Source of the DNA: Paramecium octaurelia | Lineage: Eukaryota; Ciliophora; Oligohymenophorea; Peniculida; Parameciidae | Direction: 5' to 3' | DNA: 64,000 bases | NCBI GenBank assembly: GCA_905182995.1 | Contig: CAJJDP010000038.1 | Location: 512,567 to 576,566 of the forward strand | Shown: positions 1-11,598 of the stretch, in pieces | Position numbering within the stretch: the stretch's first letter is position 1 | Layout: each line of letters opens with the position of its first letter | Made by a program: the position numbers and the translations under genes | The notes under the pieces: generated by a model | Told to the model about the DNA's origin: nothing | The model's database searches: none | The model's input: the letters and a program-made list of their open reading frames with translations, nothing else

Positions 1-253
1 AGTAAGTATTTTGATTTGATTCCAGATAAATGCTTGGGTTATGGCTATGTCAGAAGAGATAAAAAGAAGGAATCCTTCAGCATTTGTGATTACTCCAGGG
101 AAGATGTTATGGAGAAAAATAAAATTAATATTGCATTGGTATTTCGTGGATAAGAAAAAAAAGGACAAGAAAAAGAAATTACCTCCTAGTACTTTTGTAC
201 ATTTATTGTATTTATACGCAAGAAATCAATGCAGATTACCTTAAATATAATGA
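1..253 (+). CDS. 3' end of an unidentified gene (5' part outside the window)
   Basis: A 24-nt intron (2-25, GTAAGT...CCAG) opens the window. The following exon reads in the ciliate code to TGA at 251-253, with two TAA codons read as Gln just before it. The visible 75 residues are very basic, with a Lys-rich stretch around codon 40, and carry several Trp. I do not recognise a family. A second open frame overlaps here (frame of position 28), so the frame choice is moderately secure and rests on codon use and on joining the intron cleanly. Confidence 0.5.
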
Positions 254-292
254 TTAATTAAATTATTTTATTATATAATTTTTTCAATTACC

Positions 293-538
293 ATGGTATT
301 AAGAAAAATTCCAGGAAAAGGAGTCATGAATAAAATTGGATCTTTTGGATTGGTAGTACTATCTGGATTGATTCATATTGGTGAAACATAATTGGATAAA
401 ATTAGAAATATAGATGTGAAATAGATGCAACAATAAATTTATAAAGTGATTCCATTCTAAAAAACTGATCTCTCAATAAGCCGAAAAGCAACCATATATT
501 CAGAATACTTGAAATCCAGAAATTAGATGAATAAATGA
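293..538 (+). CDS. Small unidentified ORF, 81 aa
   Basis: Intronless ORF from ATG 293 to TGA 536-538, with five TAA/TAG codons read as Gln. It starts with a short basic segment followed by a moderately hydrophobic stretch (IGSFGLVVLSGLIHIG), so it may be a small membrane-associated protein. It lies 39 bp after the preceding gene on the same strand. No family is recognised. Short open frames arise easily when TGA is the only stop, so this remains tentative. Confidence 0.35.
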
Positions 539-660
539 TTAAGAAATTATATCAATATTAAAATTATTTTAGTCATTCATATTTTGCATTAAAAATTGAT
601 TAGGAAATATACAAAAATTACACTATATAATTGTTTAAACATTTTTCTTAAGATTTATAA

Positions 661-1648
661 TCATTTATAAAAAGCTAAGCCTTAAAAATACTATTGATTT
701 GTTAAATCTTCAACTTCAAAAACAGTATTATTTTGATCTTACTTCTAACTCTTCGTTGTAAATAACACTAAAGTTAGTATTATTGGTATGAAATAGGTAA
801 ATAGCTTAATAGTAGTATGCACTAATGAATTGAGTTCATCGGAGAAGTTGTACTCTCCATTTCCAAAATGGGGTATAATTCTACAATCGGAAGACAACAT
901 ATAGATAAAATTAACGATCAACAAAACTAGCGATCCGAAGAAACTGATGTAGCACAATATTCTTGATATTTAAAGTGATAAATACTTTAACTAGAAGAAA
1001 TGAGACTTTTATCGCTTGGTTTACTATTCATTCTTGAGTAAATTCTAAAGGTTTAACAAAAATCGTTTGTATAATTTTTCAACAATTACGAGGAAGAGTA
1101 TTTATGTAATCAGGCTAATGGACCTAAAAACAGTAAATGAAATCTCTAATCTAATTGTAAATATAATAACTTACATTTGCACATTTGTTTCTAGGAAGCA
1201 GCTTCTATTATGGATATGATGAACGTAGTAATATCTAGTATAATTAGAGTTACAAAGATTGTTTGAATTATTTTTAAATTTTATCTCTTACTGGGGCCTT
1301 ACACTAATTTTTTTCCAAAATAGTAAATCAAAAAGGCTTGATAGACTTAATAAAATAGTTCCTGAAGAAAATAAATTGTTCTATGAGTTCTTGTTAGATT
1401 GAATACAAAATAAACTAACATTACTCAAATCTTACAAATGAGAGACAATATTATTAGTATTATTATTCGTGTCGAATTGCTACACACATTTTTACATTAT
1501 TTTCTAAAGATTAAACAAATTGCAAATCCTAAACAAATCAAGCATATTATTTCTAAACTCCAAGATCTAGAATAATGAATATATTCTAATATTACAAATA
1601 GCACTATAAGAATTAAAAGTCGTTAAAGCATTAAATTGCTGTTGTCAT
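661..1648 (-). CDS. Seven-helix multi-pass membrane protein, about 302 aa
   Basis: Rebuilt from four exons with introns 1567-1595 (29 nt), 1415-1435 (21 nt) and 1146-1174 (29 nt). Exon lengths sum to 303 codons including TGA at 661-663. About seven hydrophobic helices are visible, for example SLEIICLICLGFAICLIF, RIIILIILSLIFYFVF, IFVTLIILDITTFIISI and FTYFIPIILTLVLF. Short basic loops separate them and the C-terminal tail is acidic. Topology and length resemble 7TM receptors or THH1/TOM1/TOM3-type proteins, but I see no diagnostic motif. It is convergent with the small upstream ORF and divergent from the thioesterase gene. Function unknown; membrane location is secure. Confidence 0.7.
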
Positions 1649-1897
1649 AGAGTGTATTCTGTTTATAATTTCTTCTTAAAAAATAAATATTATATTTATT
1701 TATAATGTTGGAACAATATTATTAGTCACCAAATTCATTCCATATATACATATACATTCTTGTCCATTCTACATCTGGTAGGGTAAATTATGTGTTTTTG
1801 TAAATATCAAATGACTGAGTGAATCCATGCAATTTAATGGGGGAAGTGAATAAAGTGTGGATTATTTTTAGGACTCTTTTTTGATAAAATTATATTT

Positions 1898-2620
1898 ATG
1901 AAAAAAAATATATTGCTGTTTGGATTGGCTTTTGCTGGAGGTTTTACATATGAAAGATACTACCCATATATAAAGGCTTTCATTAGTGATAAAGGTCAAA
2001 AAAATGATGATCACAGCTTCAAATCAATGTTGGAACAAGGAAACTATATACAACCAAAGGTGATTGATATCATGCACTCTTCTCCAGATAAGCATTTCTT
2101 ACACAACTTCATTGCTCAACACAACGAGGCTCTGAATGTGTTTAAAATATATTATCCAAACAAATTAGAACAAAAAATATATAGCGACAATCTAGAATCT
2201 GAAGATAAAATTCATCTACACTTTGTTTTTAATGCTGCCGACCATCTCTAAGGACATAGTTCCATAGTTCATGGAGGATTATTGGCAACATTAATAGATA
2301 ATGCATTTGGATAATTGAGTTACCTGGCAAGTGGGCAGATTCCTACCGCAACAGCAAATTTGAATATAAATTACAGAAAACCTGTAAAAACCAACCATGA
2401 TTACATGATCACAGCAGAAATCGATAAGATTGAAGGCAGAAAGGTGTTCCTCAAGGCCACGATCTATGATCAGGATAAGACCATATGTACTGAGGCTACG
2501 GGTTTGTTTTTGACGGTTTAATGGGGAGGACAAATGTGGAAGAATGCCTTAGATAAAATCAAGGAGGTATCACAAATTGACGAGAAACTAGTTAAAATAG
2601 ATCAAAAGAAAAAAGAGTGA
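1898..2620 (+). CDS. Thioesterase-superfamily (hot-dog fold, 4HBT/THEM4-like) protein
   Basis: Intronless, 240 codons, with TAA/TAG as Gln at four places. The N-terminus (NILLFGLAFAGG followed by Tyr/Arg) looks like a membrane anchor or organelle-targeting segment. The C-terminal half carries the hot-dog signature GHSSIVHGGLLATLIDNAFG, then NLNINYRKPV and FLKATIYD. These match the acyl-CoA thioesterase fold, where the HGG...D motif holds the active-site loop. Length fits THEM4/THEM5-type proteins, which hydrolyse fatty acyl-CoA. The substrate cannot be deduced. A Lys-rich tail follows the domain. Confidence 0.8.
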
Positions 2621-2672
2621 TAAAAATATTAACCCATAGTTTATAATAATCGCCATCTAATTTCTTATTCTA

Positions 2673-4101
2673 ATGACTTTTAGTAAGGTATATAGAACAA
2701 TGAATGAGGATGAAAAATAAATAATATAATAAATGAATATATAATAATTGATCGAACTATTTGCGAAGCGATATAATGGGCTTCAACCTCAATTTTTAGT
2801 TAAGGCCCCTGGAAGAGTCAATGTAAATCTAATTGTAAATGCTAGTTAATTGGTGAACACATCGATTATATGGGATATGGAGTATTGCCATTTGCTTTGG
2901 AACAATCTTGTTTTATGTTATTTGCCATAGAGGGAGATGACATATAGATTCAGCATGCTGATGATTAATAGTTTAAGCAATTTAGTCTTTCGGTGAATCC
3001 AAAGGAGGAATATAATGAAATCTAAAATTATGTGAAATATGTGCTTGCTGGATATAGAGCAGGGATTTAATATGGGAATGCGAATCAAGGAATCAAAATA
3101 TTGATAAGTGGCGACGTTCCATTTTCTTCAGGATTATCTTCATCATCGTCTTTGGTTGTGGCCTCCTCTTTAATGAGTTTGTAAGTGAGTGGAAAAACCC
3201 AATAAGATATCGATAGACATTAGTTTGTGGATTAAATTATTAAGTTTGAAAGAGAGGCTGGGACTGCATGTGGTGGGATGGATTAGACCATATCAGTTTT
3301 TGGATAGGAAGGATCTGCTTTATACATTGAATTCGATCCTCTAAGGTTGACTTAAGTTAATTTGCCAAAGGGATATTCATTCATCATAGCTAATTCATTG
3401 ACAGAATCAACCAAGTTGGAGACACTCGGAAAACATTATAACAAGAGAGTAGTTGAATGCAGGATTGGTATAAAATTGATAGAATTGACTTTGAATCTTG
3501 GAACTAGTTTTCGAACTTTGAAATAACTGTAGGATCATTTGCAATTATCCCTTGATTCTATGGAAGAACTCTGCAAATTCATTCCAAAAGGAGAAATCAG
3601 TCTCGAACAATTAGAGTATTTAAATCTGCCAAATCTGTTAGTTGATATTCCTTACTTTGAGTTAGTATTGAATCAGAATAAGAGTGTAAACCCTTATGAC
3701 AGATTGACTCACGTGGTTAAGGAAGCCCAAAGAGTAGTCAAATTCAAGAACATTTGTGATTCAAAATTGTCGGATGATGCTAAGGCAATATTGTTAGGTT
3801 AGTTGATGAATCAGAGTTAGAAATCTTGTAAGGAACTGTATGAGTGTTCATCTGATAACATTGATAAATTGACAACTTTGTGTATTAAAAATGGAGCTTT
3901 GGGAAGTAGATTAACTGGAGCAGGATGGGGAGGCTGCACAGTCAGTTTGGTCAAAGAGTCCGAAGTTAAGAGTTTCAAGAATAAGGTATTTCTTCATAAT
4001 AATTATGATAGATTATTGAGTTCTTCTACAATCACATTGAAAATAAAGATCATATTTTTTCAACTTAACCATCTCAAGGAGCATCGATCATAAAACTATG
4101 A
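2673..4101 (+). CDS. Galactokinase / N-acetylgalactosamine kinase (GHMP kinase), 459 aa
   Basis: Two introns (2823-2845, 23 nt; 3986-4011, 26 nt) leave 460 codons. The galactokinase signature is present as [19 protein letters not shown], then the ATP-binding glycine/serine loop [16 protein letters not shown], the region [16 protein letters not shown], and the C-terminal motif [18 protein letters not shown], all in family order. The usual substrate Asp region aligns with [13 protein letters not shown]. Length (459) is closer to eukaryotic GALK2 than to bacterial GalK. The enzyme would phosphorylate galactose or GalNAc at C1 in the cytosol. Without the second splice the C-terminus would be wrong; spliced, it ends in the usual PSQGASI motif. 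Confidence 0.9.
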
Positions 4102-4152
4102 TTTTATTTATTCAATGGATATATTATTTGGTTTTAATTTTATATATGAAAC

Positions 4153-5423
4153 TCAATTTTCTAGCAATTTTCTCTTTAGTTGTCCCAATTTGGATGAGAT
4201 TAGATCAACAGCAACTGCTACTACTCTCTTTTATTTAATTCTATTTATTATCATAAAATTAATACCTATTAGCTGTGTCTGTTTCATACTCATTATTTTT
4301 GAGTCTGCAATCTGTTTCTCTGTTGTCTAATTCTTTGGTTTTGGTGACTATTTTTTAATCAACTTCAAATTTCTCATTAGATGCTTATTAAATTCTAGTT
4401 GACAAGGATTCGACAAGTCCTAAACGAGATAACGATGATAATGTACACCTTCCATATATGTTCTATCTTGACTGGCCTAAACTAATTAGTCTGACAATAA
4501 GGTCTTGAGTAAATCAAAGTTTCCCTATCTCAGAGCCTCTGCTTAATCTTCTCTGATTCTTTCAGATTGAATATAGTTTTCTATTTATTTCAAAATTGAT
4601 AACACCTTTCTTGTAAGTACTTCTGCTTGAGATGGTTCGTCTTAGGCCTTAGCAGCTAAGCGACTCATCATTTCAATCATGGCTCTATAACCTTCTAAAT
4701 GGATCTGAGATAGATATACACACTTACATGATGCTTTAATTTATTCACTTTTGAAGCAACTTGAGAGAATGATGTAAATTGCACTCCTTAATCTTCTACA
4801 TCATCCATCTCTGTTTAATCGTACTTGAAACTATAATTCTCCTGCAAGAAAGAGGGTTCTGGTTTGTCAAATCTTTTGCGATTTTTTACAAGTACATCTA
4901 AATAGCTGTTGAAATATCCTTTGACTTGATTGACACCAAAAAGGGCTTGTTCCAAATTGTCCAATATGACTTAATAGGTCAATGTTTCTGTCTCTCTCTT
5001 ATGTGTTTAATAATTGAGCTCTGTCTTCAGATCATTAATTTCATTATTTTTTCTCTCAAGACTTGCCACTGCTGAAACCTTTTAAGGATTCAAACTGTCC
5101 AATTCACTTTTCAATGTCAATGAATTGACAGTACTCTAATTAATTTAATCCTTCAATGTATTTATGTCAATATCACAGTTTTATGTTATTCTAGCAATTC
5201 TTTTATCATCTCTTTCTTATTCATTCTCTAAGGTTGTTTCCAGACCCTAGATCATATTAATTAGGTTTGAAATCACTGGATCACCTGTTTACAATTCCAT
5301 CAAAATTGTTTGTAATATTGTCTAACCAAAATTGGAGTTCTATAATTCTTCAACCTACTGATCAAAATCAGAAGCCATATTCCCCACGACTAGAAGCATT
5401 AGTATTACAATAGAAAACTTCAT
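4153..5423 (-). CDS. Trichocyst matrix protein (TMP family), 397 aa
   Basis: Four exons with introns 4705-4727, 4420-4448 and 4241-4265 sum to 398 codons. The N-terminus is a clear signal peptide (MKFSIVILMLLVVGN). The mature part is an alpha-helical coiled coil with family landmarks FGQTILQTI, the paired Cys region, LFGVNQVKGYF and NEYETDTANRIKQ. TMPs are made as proproteins, cleaved in the regulated secretory pathway, and crystallise in the trichocyst core; Ca2+ triggers their expansion. It lies in tandem with another TMP gene on the same strand only 66 bp upstream. Family membership is secure; the exact subfamily is not. Confidence 0.88.
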
Positions 5424-5489
5424 TTAGAATAATAAATATTATTAGAAATCCGTTTTTATTGCTTTTATATTGTGTCAATTATATTTGAT

Positions 5490-6633
5490 TCAGAATCTGA
5501 GGCGTTGTATGTAGCTTTTTGTTTCCATATCGAATCTGGTCTCAAAGATATCAATGCATTCTACAATAATTTCTAATTAAGCATTTCTTTTATATTTAAT
5601 TAAATTACCTTTATTCAGTTTGTTGTCTGTGTGCCTTATCAGTATCACTGCAAGTCTAATCCCAATCGGCCTATTCAGTAGATTTATTGAAAATAATCTT
5701 AAATTAAAAATAATAATTACAGAATCTTGAATTGAGATGTCATTCTTGATTTCTAATATTTTTTATCCAATTCTCTCATTAGCTGCATTTAAATCAGCCA
5801 CACTGCCAGACAACCTCCTATTAGCCAAAAGTAACCTCTCTTTCTATGTTAAAAAGTCTAATTCTCTTGCATCATCTGCTTTCATTTCCTCTTTTTGAAC
5901 CTAAAAGATGCTGTCAACAAGAGTATCTATGATCTTCACAACCTTTTAAGCAGCATTCTCTTGTGTACTTTCTTCTTACAAAACAGTCAAAAGCACATTA
6001 ACCATACTGTGGAAACCTTTCTTATTTGGGAAATATTTTAAGAAGTTTTGATGATGATTCTTAAGTTCAGCAAAACTATTCTTTTTCAAAGCACCAATTC
6101 CTTAAGATAAGATTTTCTTTGCCTCTTAAAGGGCTGAGACTAATCCTACCAACTCATCTCTTCTTTATTCAAATTCTTGCTAATATTATTTTATAATTAA
6201 TTACTCTTTAAACATTTCTAGCTTCTTATAATACTGAAATTCTATCCAAGTTTCTCTACTCCTCTCCTTATTTATCAAATAGCTATTGTTTCTTATCATT
6301 TTATTCCTATTGTAGTAAAGGTAGTCTTTCCTCTGATGTAGCCTTACGTTCCTTGGCAATAGTTAATACAGCAGCTGCAGCACTTGAAGCATCTTAACAT
6401 GTTTTCAATTGTCCAGTTATTTCCTCATCCTCTACTCTTTATTCATTGTTTAGATCATCCTTCATTTATTTCAAGAGATGAACAACTGTGTCAGCTGGAT
6501 GCTCTTGAGATAATTACACTTAAAGGGTTTAAATGATAGTCTTTCCAAAATCACTATTCCTTAATTAAGCAAAAAAGCCTTCGTCTCTAGCCAATGTAGC
6601 TCCAATCAAGAAAACCAACAAAATGATCTTCAT
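5490..6633 (-). CDS. Trichocyst matrix protein (TMP family), second tandem copy, 357 aa
   Basis: Introns 6180-6204, 5698-5720 and 5587-5608 give 358 codons. A signal peptide (MKIILLVFLIGATLA) is followed by the TMP landmarks FFAQLRNSDFGKTIIQTLQ, long coiled-coil stretches, a CSDTDKAHRQQTEQRN motif and ECIDIFETRF near the end. Two of the three acceptor sites end in AAG rather than TAG. It is diverged from the neighbouring TMP gene, which points to an old duplication rather than a recent one. The role is as for other TMPs: crystalline cargo of the exocytotic trichocyst. Confidence 0.86.
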
Positions 6634-6668
6634 TTAATTAAAATATTCAAAAAACGAATACACATCAC

Positions 6669-8636
6669 TCATATCATAGATATCGACGACTCTTTCCTAG
6701 GCTATTGTATATCTTACCCTTCTGATTCATCCACTTCAGATGGCTCCTATGAATCTGCTTCCTCGTCCTCCATTTGGTCTTCGTCCTCCTAATCATCCTC
6801 TCCTTCCTCCTAGTATTCTTCTTCGTCATCAGGATTCTCCTAAAAGTTTGGCTATATTTTATAACTCTCATTATGATACAATTAATAAATCTGAAGGCAG
6901 AGTCTTATGAACTTTAGAGGGACTAACATTCAAATCACTCTTGCTACCCTAAGACAATAAAACTGATATGCTTTTTGAAGCCTTCTCGAGAGTTTGTATC
7001 GTTTTACTATCAGCTACAATTGCACTTTTGGTTTTAGATAAAGATAAGGATTTCTTTGCAGAAATCTGCTGTTAAAAATTCATCTGCAATTACTACAGAG
7101 AACCTGTTAAATTTATCAACTGCTGTTTCAATTTTCTATTCTTATCAACTGCCTCCTCGTTCTCTGCTTCCAAAATTACACTTTACTTTTTAACTCTATA
7201 ATTTTCAGATTCCAAGTTCTTTATTTTCTCTCTCAATTTTTTTATCTTTTGTTCTAGTGATTTCTATCGATATTTAATTATTTTACATTGTTATTCTCCA
7301 AAATCTATTAAAATTTATCAGAACTTTAAGGAGAATCAGATACTAATTTCAAATTCCTAATAAATTTGCATAGCTAAAATGTATTTATCGTGGATGAATA
7401 GTCAGGAATTGTGGGATGAACACATAACACTAAGGAAATTTGTAATTATGGCCATCTCAGGATCTGTGTCAATTCCTTTCCTTTGTCCTTCATGGCTAGA
7501 GTTTCATTTAAGCCTTCCTCTGCATTTGAAAACTGCTTTTGATTCAAATTTTAATTGGATGTAAACACTATAAACTTATTTGATTGAGTTTCCTTGTTAA
7601 ATTACAACTCAGTCTCTACATACAGTTTTCTTACTTTGACATACTTCTTACTATTATCCTTTATTGTCATTTTGAGTTTGTTGAGAATGATTAACCTCAA
7701 TTTTGAAATCGACAATTCAATCTCTCTTAATTTGTTTTCATTGTCTCTCTTGCTTTGCTCTTTATTGAATAGTATTTCACTATCATTAGGATGCTTGGCA
7801 GAACCATTAAATAATTCTTCATATACAATCTTCACTATCAATTATTAATAATCTTCATTCTATTAGAAGATTTCAAACTGTTGTTTTATTTAACCGATTA
7901 AAGTATCTAAGTATTGTATTAGGAAATGCTTCTTATTTGTTCTTGAGGCCCCAAAGATCAAACATAATTAATTGGATAGCAGTAGCCCTTTGCCCTAATG
8001 GATACTGTGCTATCTATCCAATTATTGGAGTGAGTATTAGAGATCTTGACTTACAACATCAAAATGATAAGTGTCGAAATAAGATTGCTCTAATCCTGAT
8101 TTAAGCTATTTTATTACTTTGATGTTCTCGTACTTCCCTTTAATGATATCGACATACGGAGACTTAAAGTTTTGAGACCCCTTTATAAAGAGCAAGCTCG
8201 ACACATCTTTTGGATGATCTTTTGTGGATTTGAGTATAGCACTAGGATTGAGTAACTTTTGAGGTGTACTATACTGAACAATAGACTTATCAAGTTTGGA
8301 TGGTGAGGAAATCCTTTGACGTAATTATCTGATCTCATTCTTCAATTTCACATTTTCTTATTATAATTTTGATAGTGTTTTATCATAATATTTCACTTGG
8401 TTATTTTGAATTTATTTAAGTAGATTACCATTCTCTTTTTGCAATTGTTTTATTTGTTGCGATTACTCTTTGCTATTATTCTACAAAGATTGGAATGCCT
8501 CGATGGTAATTCCTAACTATTAAAATTGAGAGAATTAGGAGATTTAGTTTTGTAAATCAAAGTTTTGCTGTTACAAATACTCAATATTCTTTTCTTGGTA
8601 TTGAATTTGTTCCTCTAAACTCTTGAATTACAGCAT
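6669..8636 (-). CDS. Kinesin-like protein with a degenerate motor domain, 638 aa
   Basis: Two introns (7264-7286, 6852-6879) leave 639 codons. Residues about 1-110 are coiled coil. A region spanning roughly residues 140-430 follows the kinesin motor layout: YHFDV, then LIFGASRTNKKHF where the P-loop GQTGSGKT should be, FIVFTSNQN where the switch II DLAGSE should be, and LVLCVHPTIPDYSSTINTFQ matching the usual ISPSxxxxxETLxTLxFA end of the motor. The P-loop Gly-Lys-Thr/Ser and both switch motifs are lost, so ATP hydrolysis is unlikely. A second coiled coil and a strongly acidic tail (EEE/DD-rich) follow. A Vik1/Cik1-like non-motor partner is one possibility. Confidence 0.65.
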
Positions 8637-9227
8637 TTTTATGTTAAATAAATTTAATATTATTTCACTACAAACAAACAAATTACATTTCGAAATATTG
8701 AATCCACATTACCTCATACTTCATTTCTAAATTGTTCAACTATTATCAATGATTATCAATATAGTGAAAATTTGATGTTTTTGTATTCAAATAAGGAAGG
8801 AAAAGAGCTCTTATTGAAACCTATCATTTAATCAATTTCTTGGTTAGAATGAGGCCAATTTAGTTTTCCTATTTACCAGAAATTGAAGGAAAATAATTAT
8901 TTTAGCTATAACTCCAAAAAATAACGTTATATGTTAATTTGTCTAATAGTTATTGGAAAAGTAATCTTAAAAGCGAATCATAACATAGTTTAATATGAAT
9001 ATTGTAATTCTTCATAGAATTTGAATAAACCTCTTAAATAAAGATTTCCAAATTCAAACTAGATTCTTAAAATGATTCAATAGTTTTGCTACACGCATAA
9101 TTGGATTAAAAATAGCTAGAACTAAGGGATGAACTTGGATTTGTTAAATTAATTGAAATTAGCAATTTATATGTAGTGTAATGAAATAAATCGTAAATAA
9201 ATTTATTTTAGAAAATATCATTTTAAT
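8637..9227 (+). other. Intergenic stretch with a possible gene relic
   Basis: No gene model fits. One plus-strand frame stays open from about 8645 to 9137 except for a single TGA at 8850-8852, and its translation is not obviously low-complexity (for example SNKEGKELLLKPIIQSISWLE before the stop). No start codon, intron or family match was found. It could be a decayed gene or chance, since open frames are long when only TGA stops translation. Confidence 0.25.
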
Positions 9228-10119
9228 ATGCTCCTTTCGACATCAAAACTTACAACATCAAAATTATCCAGATCATAAATATCAAGTCCCCAAAGATCAA
9301 CGGTCAATTATCTAAGTTAAGACTTGGATTCACCATCAAGACAAAGAATCAAGTTATTATCTGATAAGTGGAATCACATTCAGAATGGAATTGATAAAGA
9401 TAAATTGGAAAAGAGAGAAGTACTAGAGGAGAGAATTAAAATTATCGAGGATGTCTTATCATAGGAAAAACCAAAGGATGAGTAGAAATTTAAGGTACTT
9501 AAAGATTAAGTGCTAAAATTGTAAGATCAAGCACATAATTAAAAATCTGAAAGAGAGGTATAAATATCTAAGTAACTATAGGCATTTGATGATAAAAAGG
9601 AGAAAGATTTTAGAATTTTATCTGACAATGTTGCTCTTTCGTTTGAGTAAGAAAAGAATGCTAGAGGATAAGCAGAAACCAAGTTGTAAAAGCAAATTGA
9701 TGAAAGATTTGCGTAAATTACCTTAACAATCACCAGAAACACACATCAATATGAAGATAGAAGTCAAGCAAAAATTGCAGAGGTCTTGTAATAAATTCAG
9801 GTAGTAAAAAATCAATTAGACCAAGAGAGACAATCAAGGTATGTTATTTGTATATCAATACATTAGAGAAGAATCAGCAGAATCCTTGTCTGAATAGATC
9901 GACTCAGAGATTAATAAGTTTTCAGATTAATTATTAATTGAAAAGAAGGTTAGAGAAGAAACACAGGGAAAGATATTTAGAATGATTGAAGATGTTCATG
10001 GCAAATTGCAACAAGATATCAATTTTGAAAGAAGAGAGAGAGAAGCTACAACCGAAGCCTTGCTAAAATTATTGGAAGATGCATGCATCAAAATAGATAA
10101 AAATTTTAGATCATTTTGA
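9228..10119 (+). CDS. SF-assemblin-type striated fibre protein, 287 aa
   Basis: One 28-nt intron (9839-9866) leaves 288 codons. The protein has a short Ser/Pro/Arg head (SRSQISSPQRSTVNYL...), then about 250 residues of uninterrupted heptad coiled coil with no Pro, the layout of SF-assemblin and its Paramecium kinetodesmal-fibre relatives. The recurring segment AERESVEDLKFNFERR-like pattern is seen here as QQDINFERREREATTEALLK. SF-assemblins self-assemble into striated rootlet fibres attached to basal bodies. Length matches the family (about 270-290 aa). Confidence 0.75.
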
Positions 10120-10178
10120 TTTATTATTAATAATATATTTATATATTAATTAATATTCACATTCATATTATTCTTAAA

Positions 10179-11295
10179 ATGAACAAGGAATAACTAATCA
10201 GATAAATATCCAAAATTATTAAAACTAAAATAGTAGACAGATAGGGTTAAAACATATATGAATTAGAGGCTAAAATGGGAAAATTTAAAGTTATAGGTAT
10301 ATAGACAAACGACTATTTGGAATCTATCAAAGGTATGGAACAGCTCGATAGCAATAATTTGAGATATTAATTTGAATCTAAAATAGACTTAAAGTAGTAT
10401 AATAATGCTTATGATTATTTTAAATAAAAGGAAAATTAAGTGTTCGTAAAAAGAATAGACTTTGTATTGGATAAACAGCAACGAAATTCATTTCAGATAA
10501 TCAATAATCAAGTATCTGGTATATTGATTGAGAAATAACGGAGTTAAAAAGAACATATTGATATAGTAGATAATAAGATTCAATTTCGAATATCTTTGAA
10601 TTAAGAAAAAATACTATCAACAAATCTTAAAGAATTGCTTGATCAAATGTCTAATAGAAAAAAATATGCAAATTTTATAAGATTAAAGTAGACTTTATTA
10701 GTAAAAGAAAACTATTTTGAATTCGCACTTTCAAATGTTGGTTCTCTAAAGAAATACTCTGATCTTGATTTTCAAAAGATTCTTGATTAGATTTCTGCAT
10801 CATAAAGTTCAAACATACAAAAAAATTTAGAATAGATTTTCAAAGAGTAGAATTTGAGAGATTACGAACTAGAAATAGAATTAGAATAAATTTAAGATTT
10901 AAATGATGAGTAAATTTAGAATTTATCAAAATCATTTTTAAATTAAATTTATACTTTGTGGAGTGTTATCAATTTCAAACAGAATGAAGATGTATAATCT
11001 GAAAAAAAAACAAAAATAGAATGAACATTTATATCATAAATTGATTATTTACAATTAACAACTATTTAATCGATTATTCAAAGCTTCTAAGAAGTAGAAA
11101 ACATTTTGGATGAAATAACATTTAAATGAACCAGAAAGAATATATTTGAATTTATTCTAAACTTGCATCATGCCCGATTAATATTTAGGATATCTAAAAT
11201 TAAATTCAGCTGAAACTTCAGCCAAATCCAATTATGAATGGATTTTCAAAGCATTCTAACAATATATATCATTAAAAATCAAGTAAACTAATTGA
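10179..11295 (+). CDS. Unidentified helical/coiled-coil protein, 362 aa
   Basis: A 28-nt intron (10992-11019) removes a premature TGA at 11022 and joins 271 codons to 92 more. The protein is rich in Gln, Lys, Glu and Asn, with predicted long helices. The C-terminal exon is more globular (LNEPERIYLNLFQTCIMPDQ). No family is recognised. Downstream, 11336-11473 reads as another coding-like frame that I could not join by any intron, so the true 3' end may lie further on. Confidence 0.6.
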
Positions 11296-11598
11296 GATAT
11301 AATGCAGCAAAAAATGACATATCAAACCAGATTGAAATGATGATGATAACCATAATTATAAGCAATATCGAAAGAAACTGATCTCGAAAGAGAGAAATTA
11401 GACTATTAAATTTGAATAACCTGCAAATATAAGTAAAAAAGGAGGTTTATTAAAATCCAAATACAATAATTGATTAGAGGATATCTCATTTCTTACAAGA
11501 ATCTTAAAATAGAACTAATAATTTTACAAGTTGATGAAAAAATAAAATGATTATAACCTATTTTATATAATATTTGAATAATAAAAATAAAAAAAATA
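11296..11598 (+). other. Short intergenic region with an unattached coding-like frame
   Basis: The frame 11336-11473 (starting NDDDNHNYKQ, ending LLKSKYNN and TGA) has the composition of a protein C-terminus but no start codon and no visible splice to the gene before it. Two TGA codons precede it immediately. It may be the real end of the upstream gene after a base error, or chance. Confidence 0.25.
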
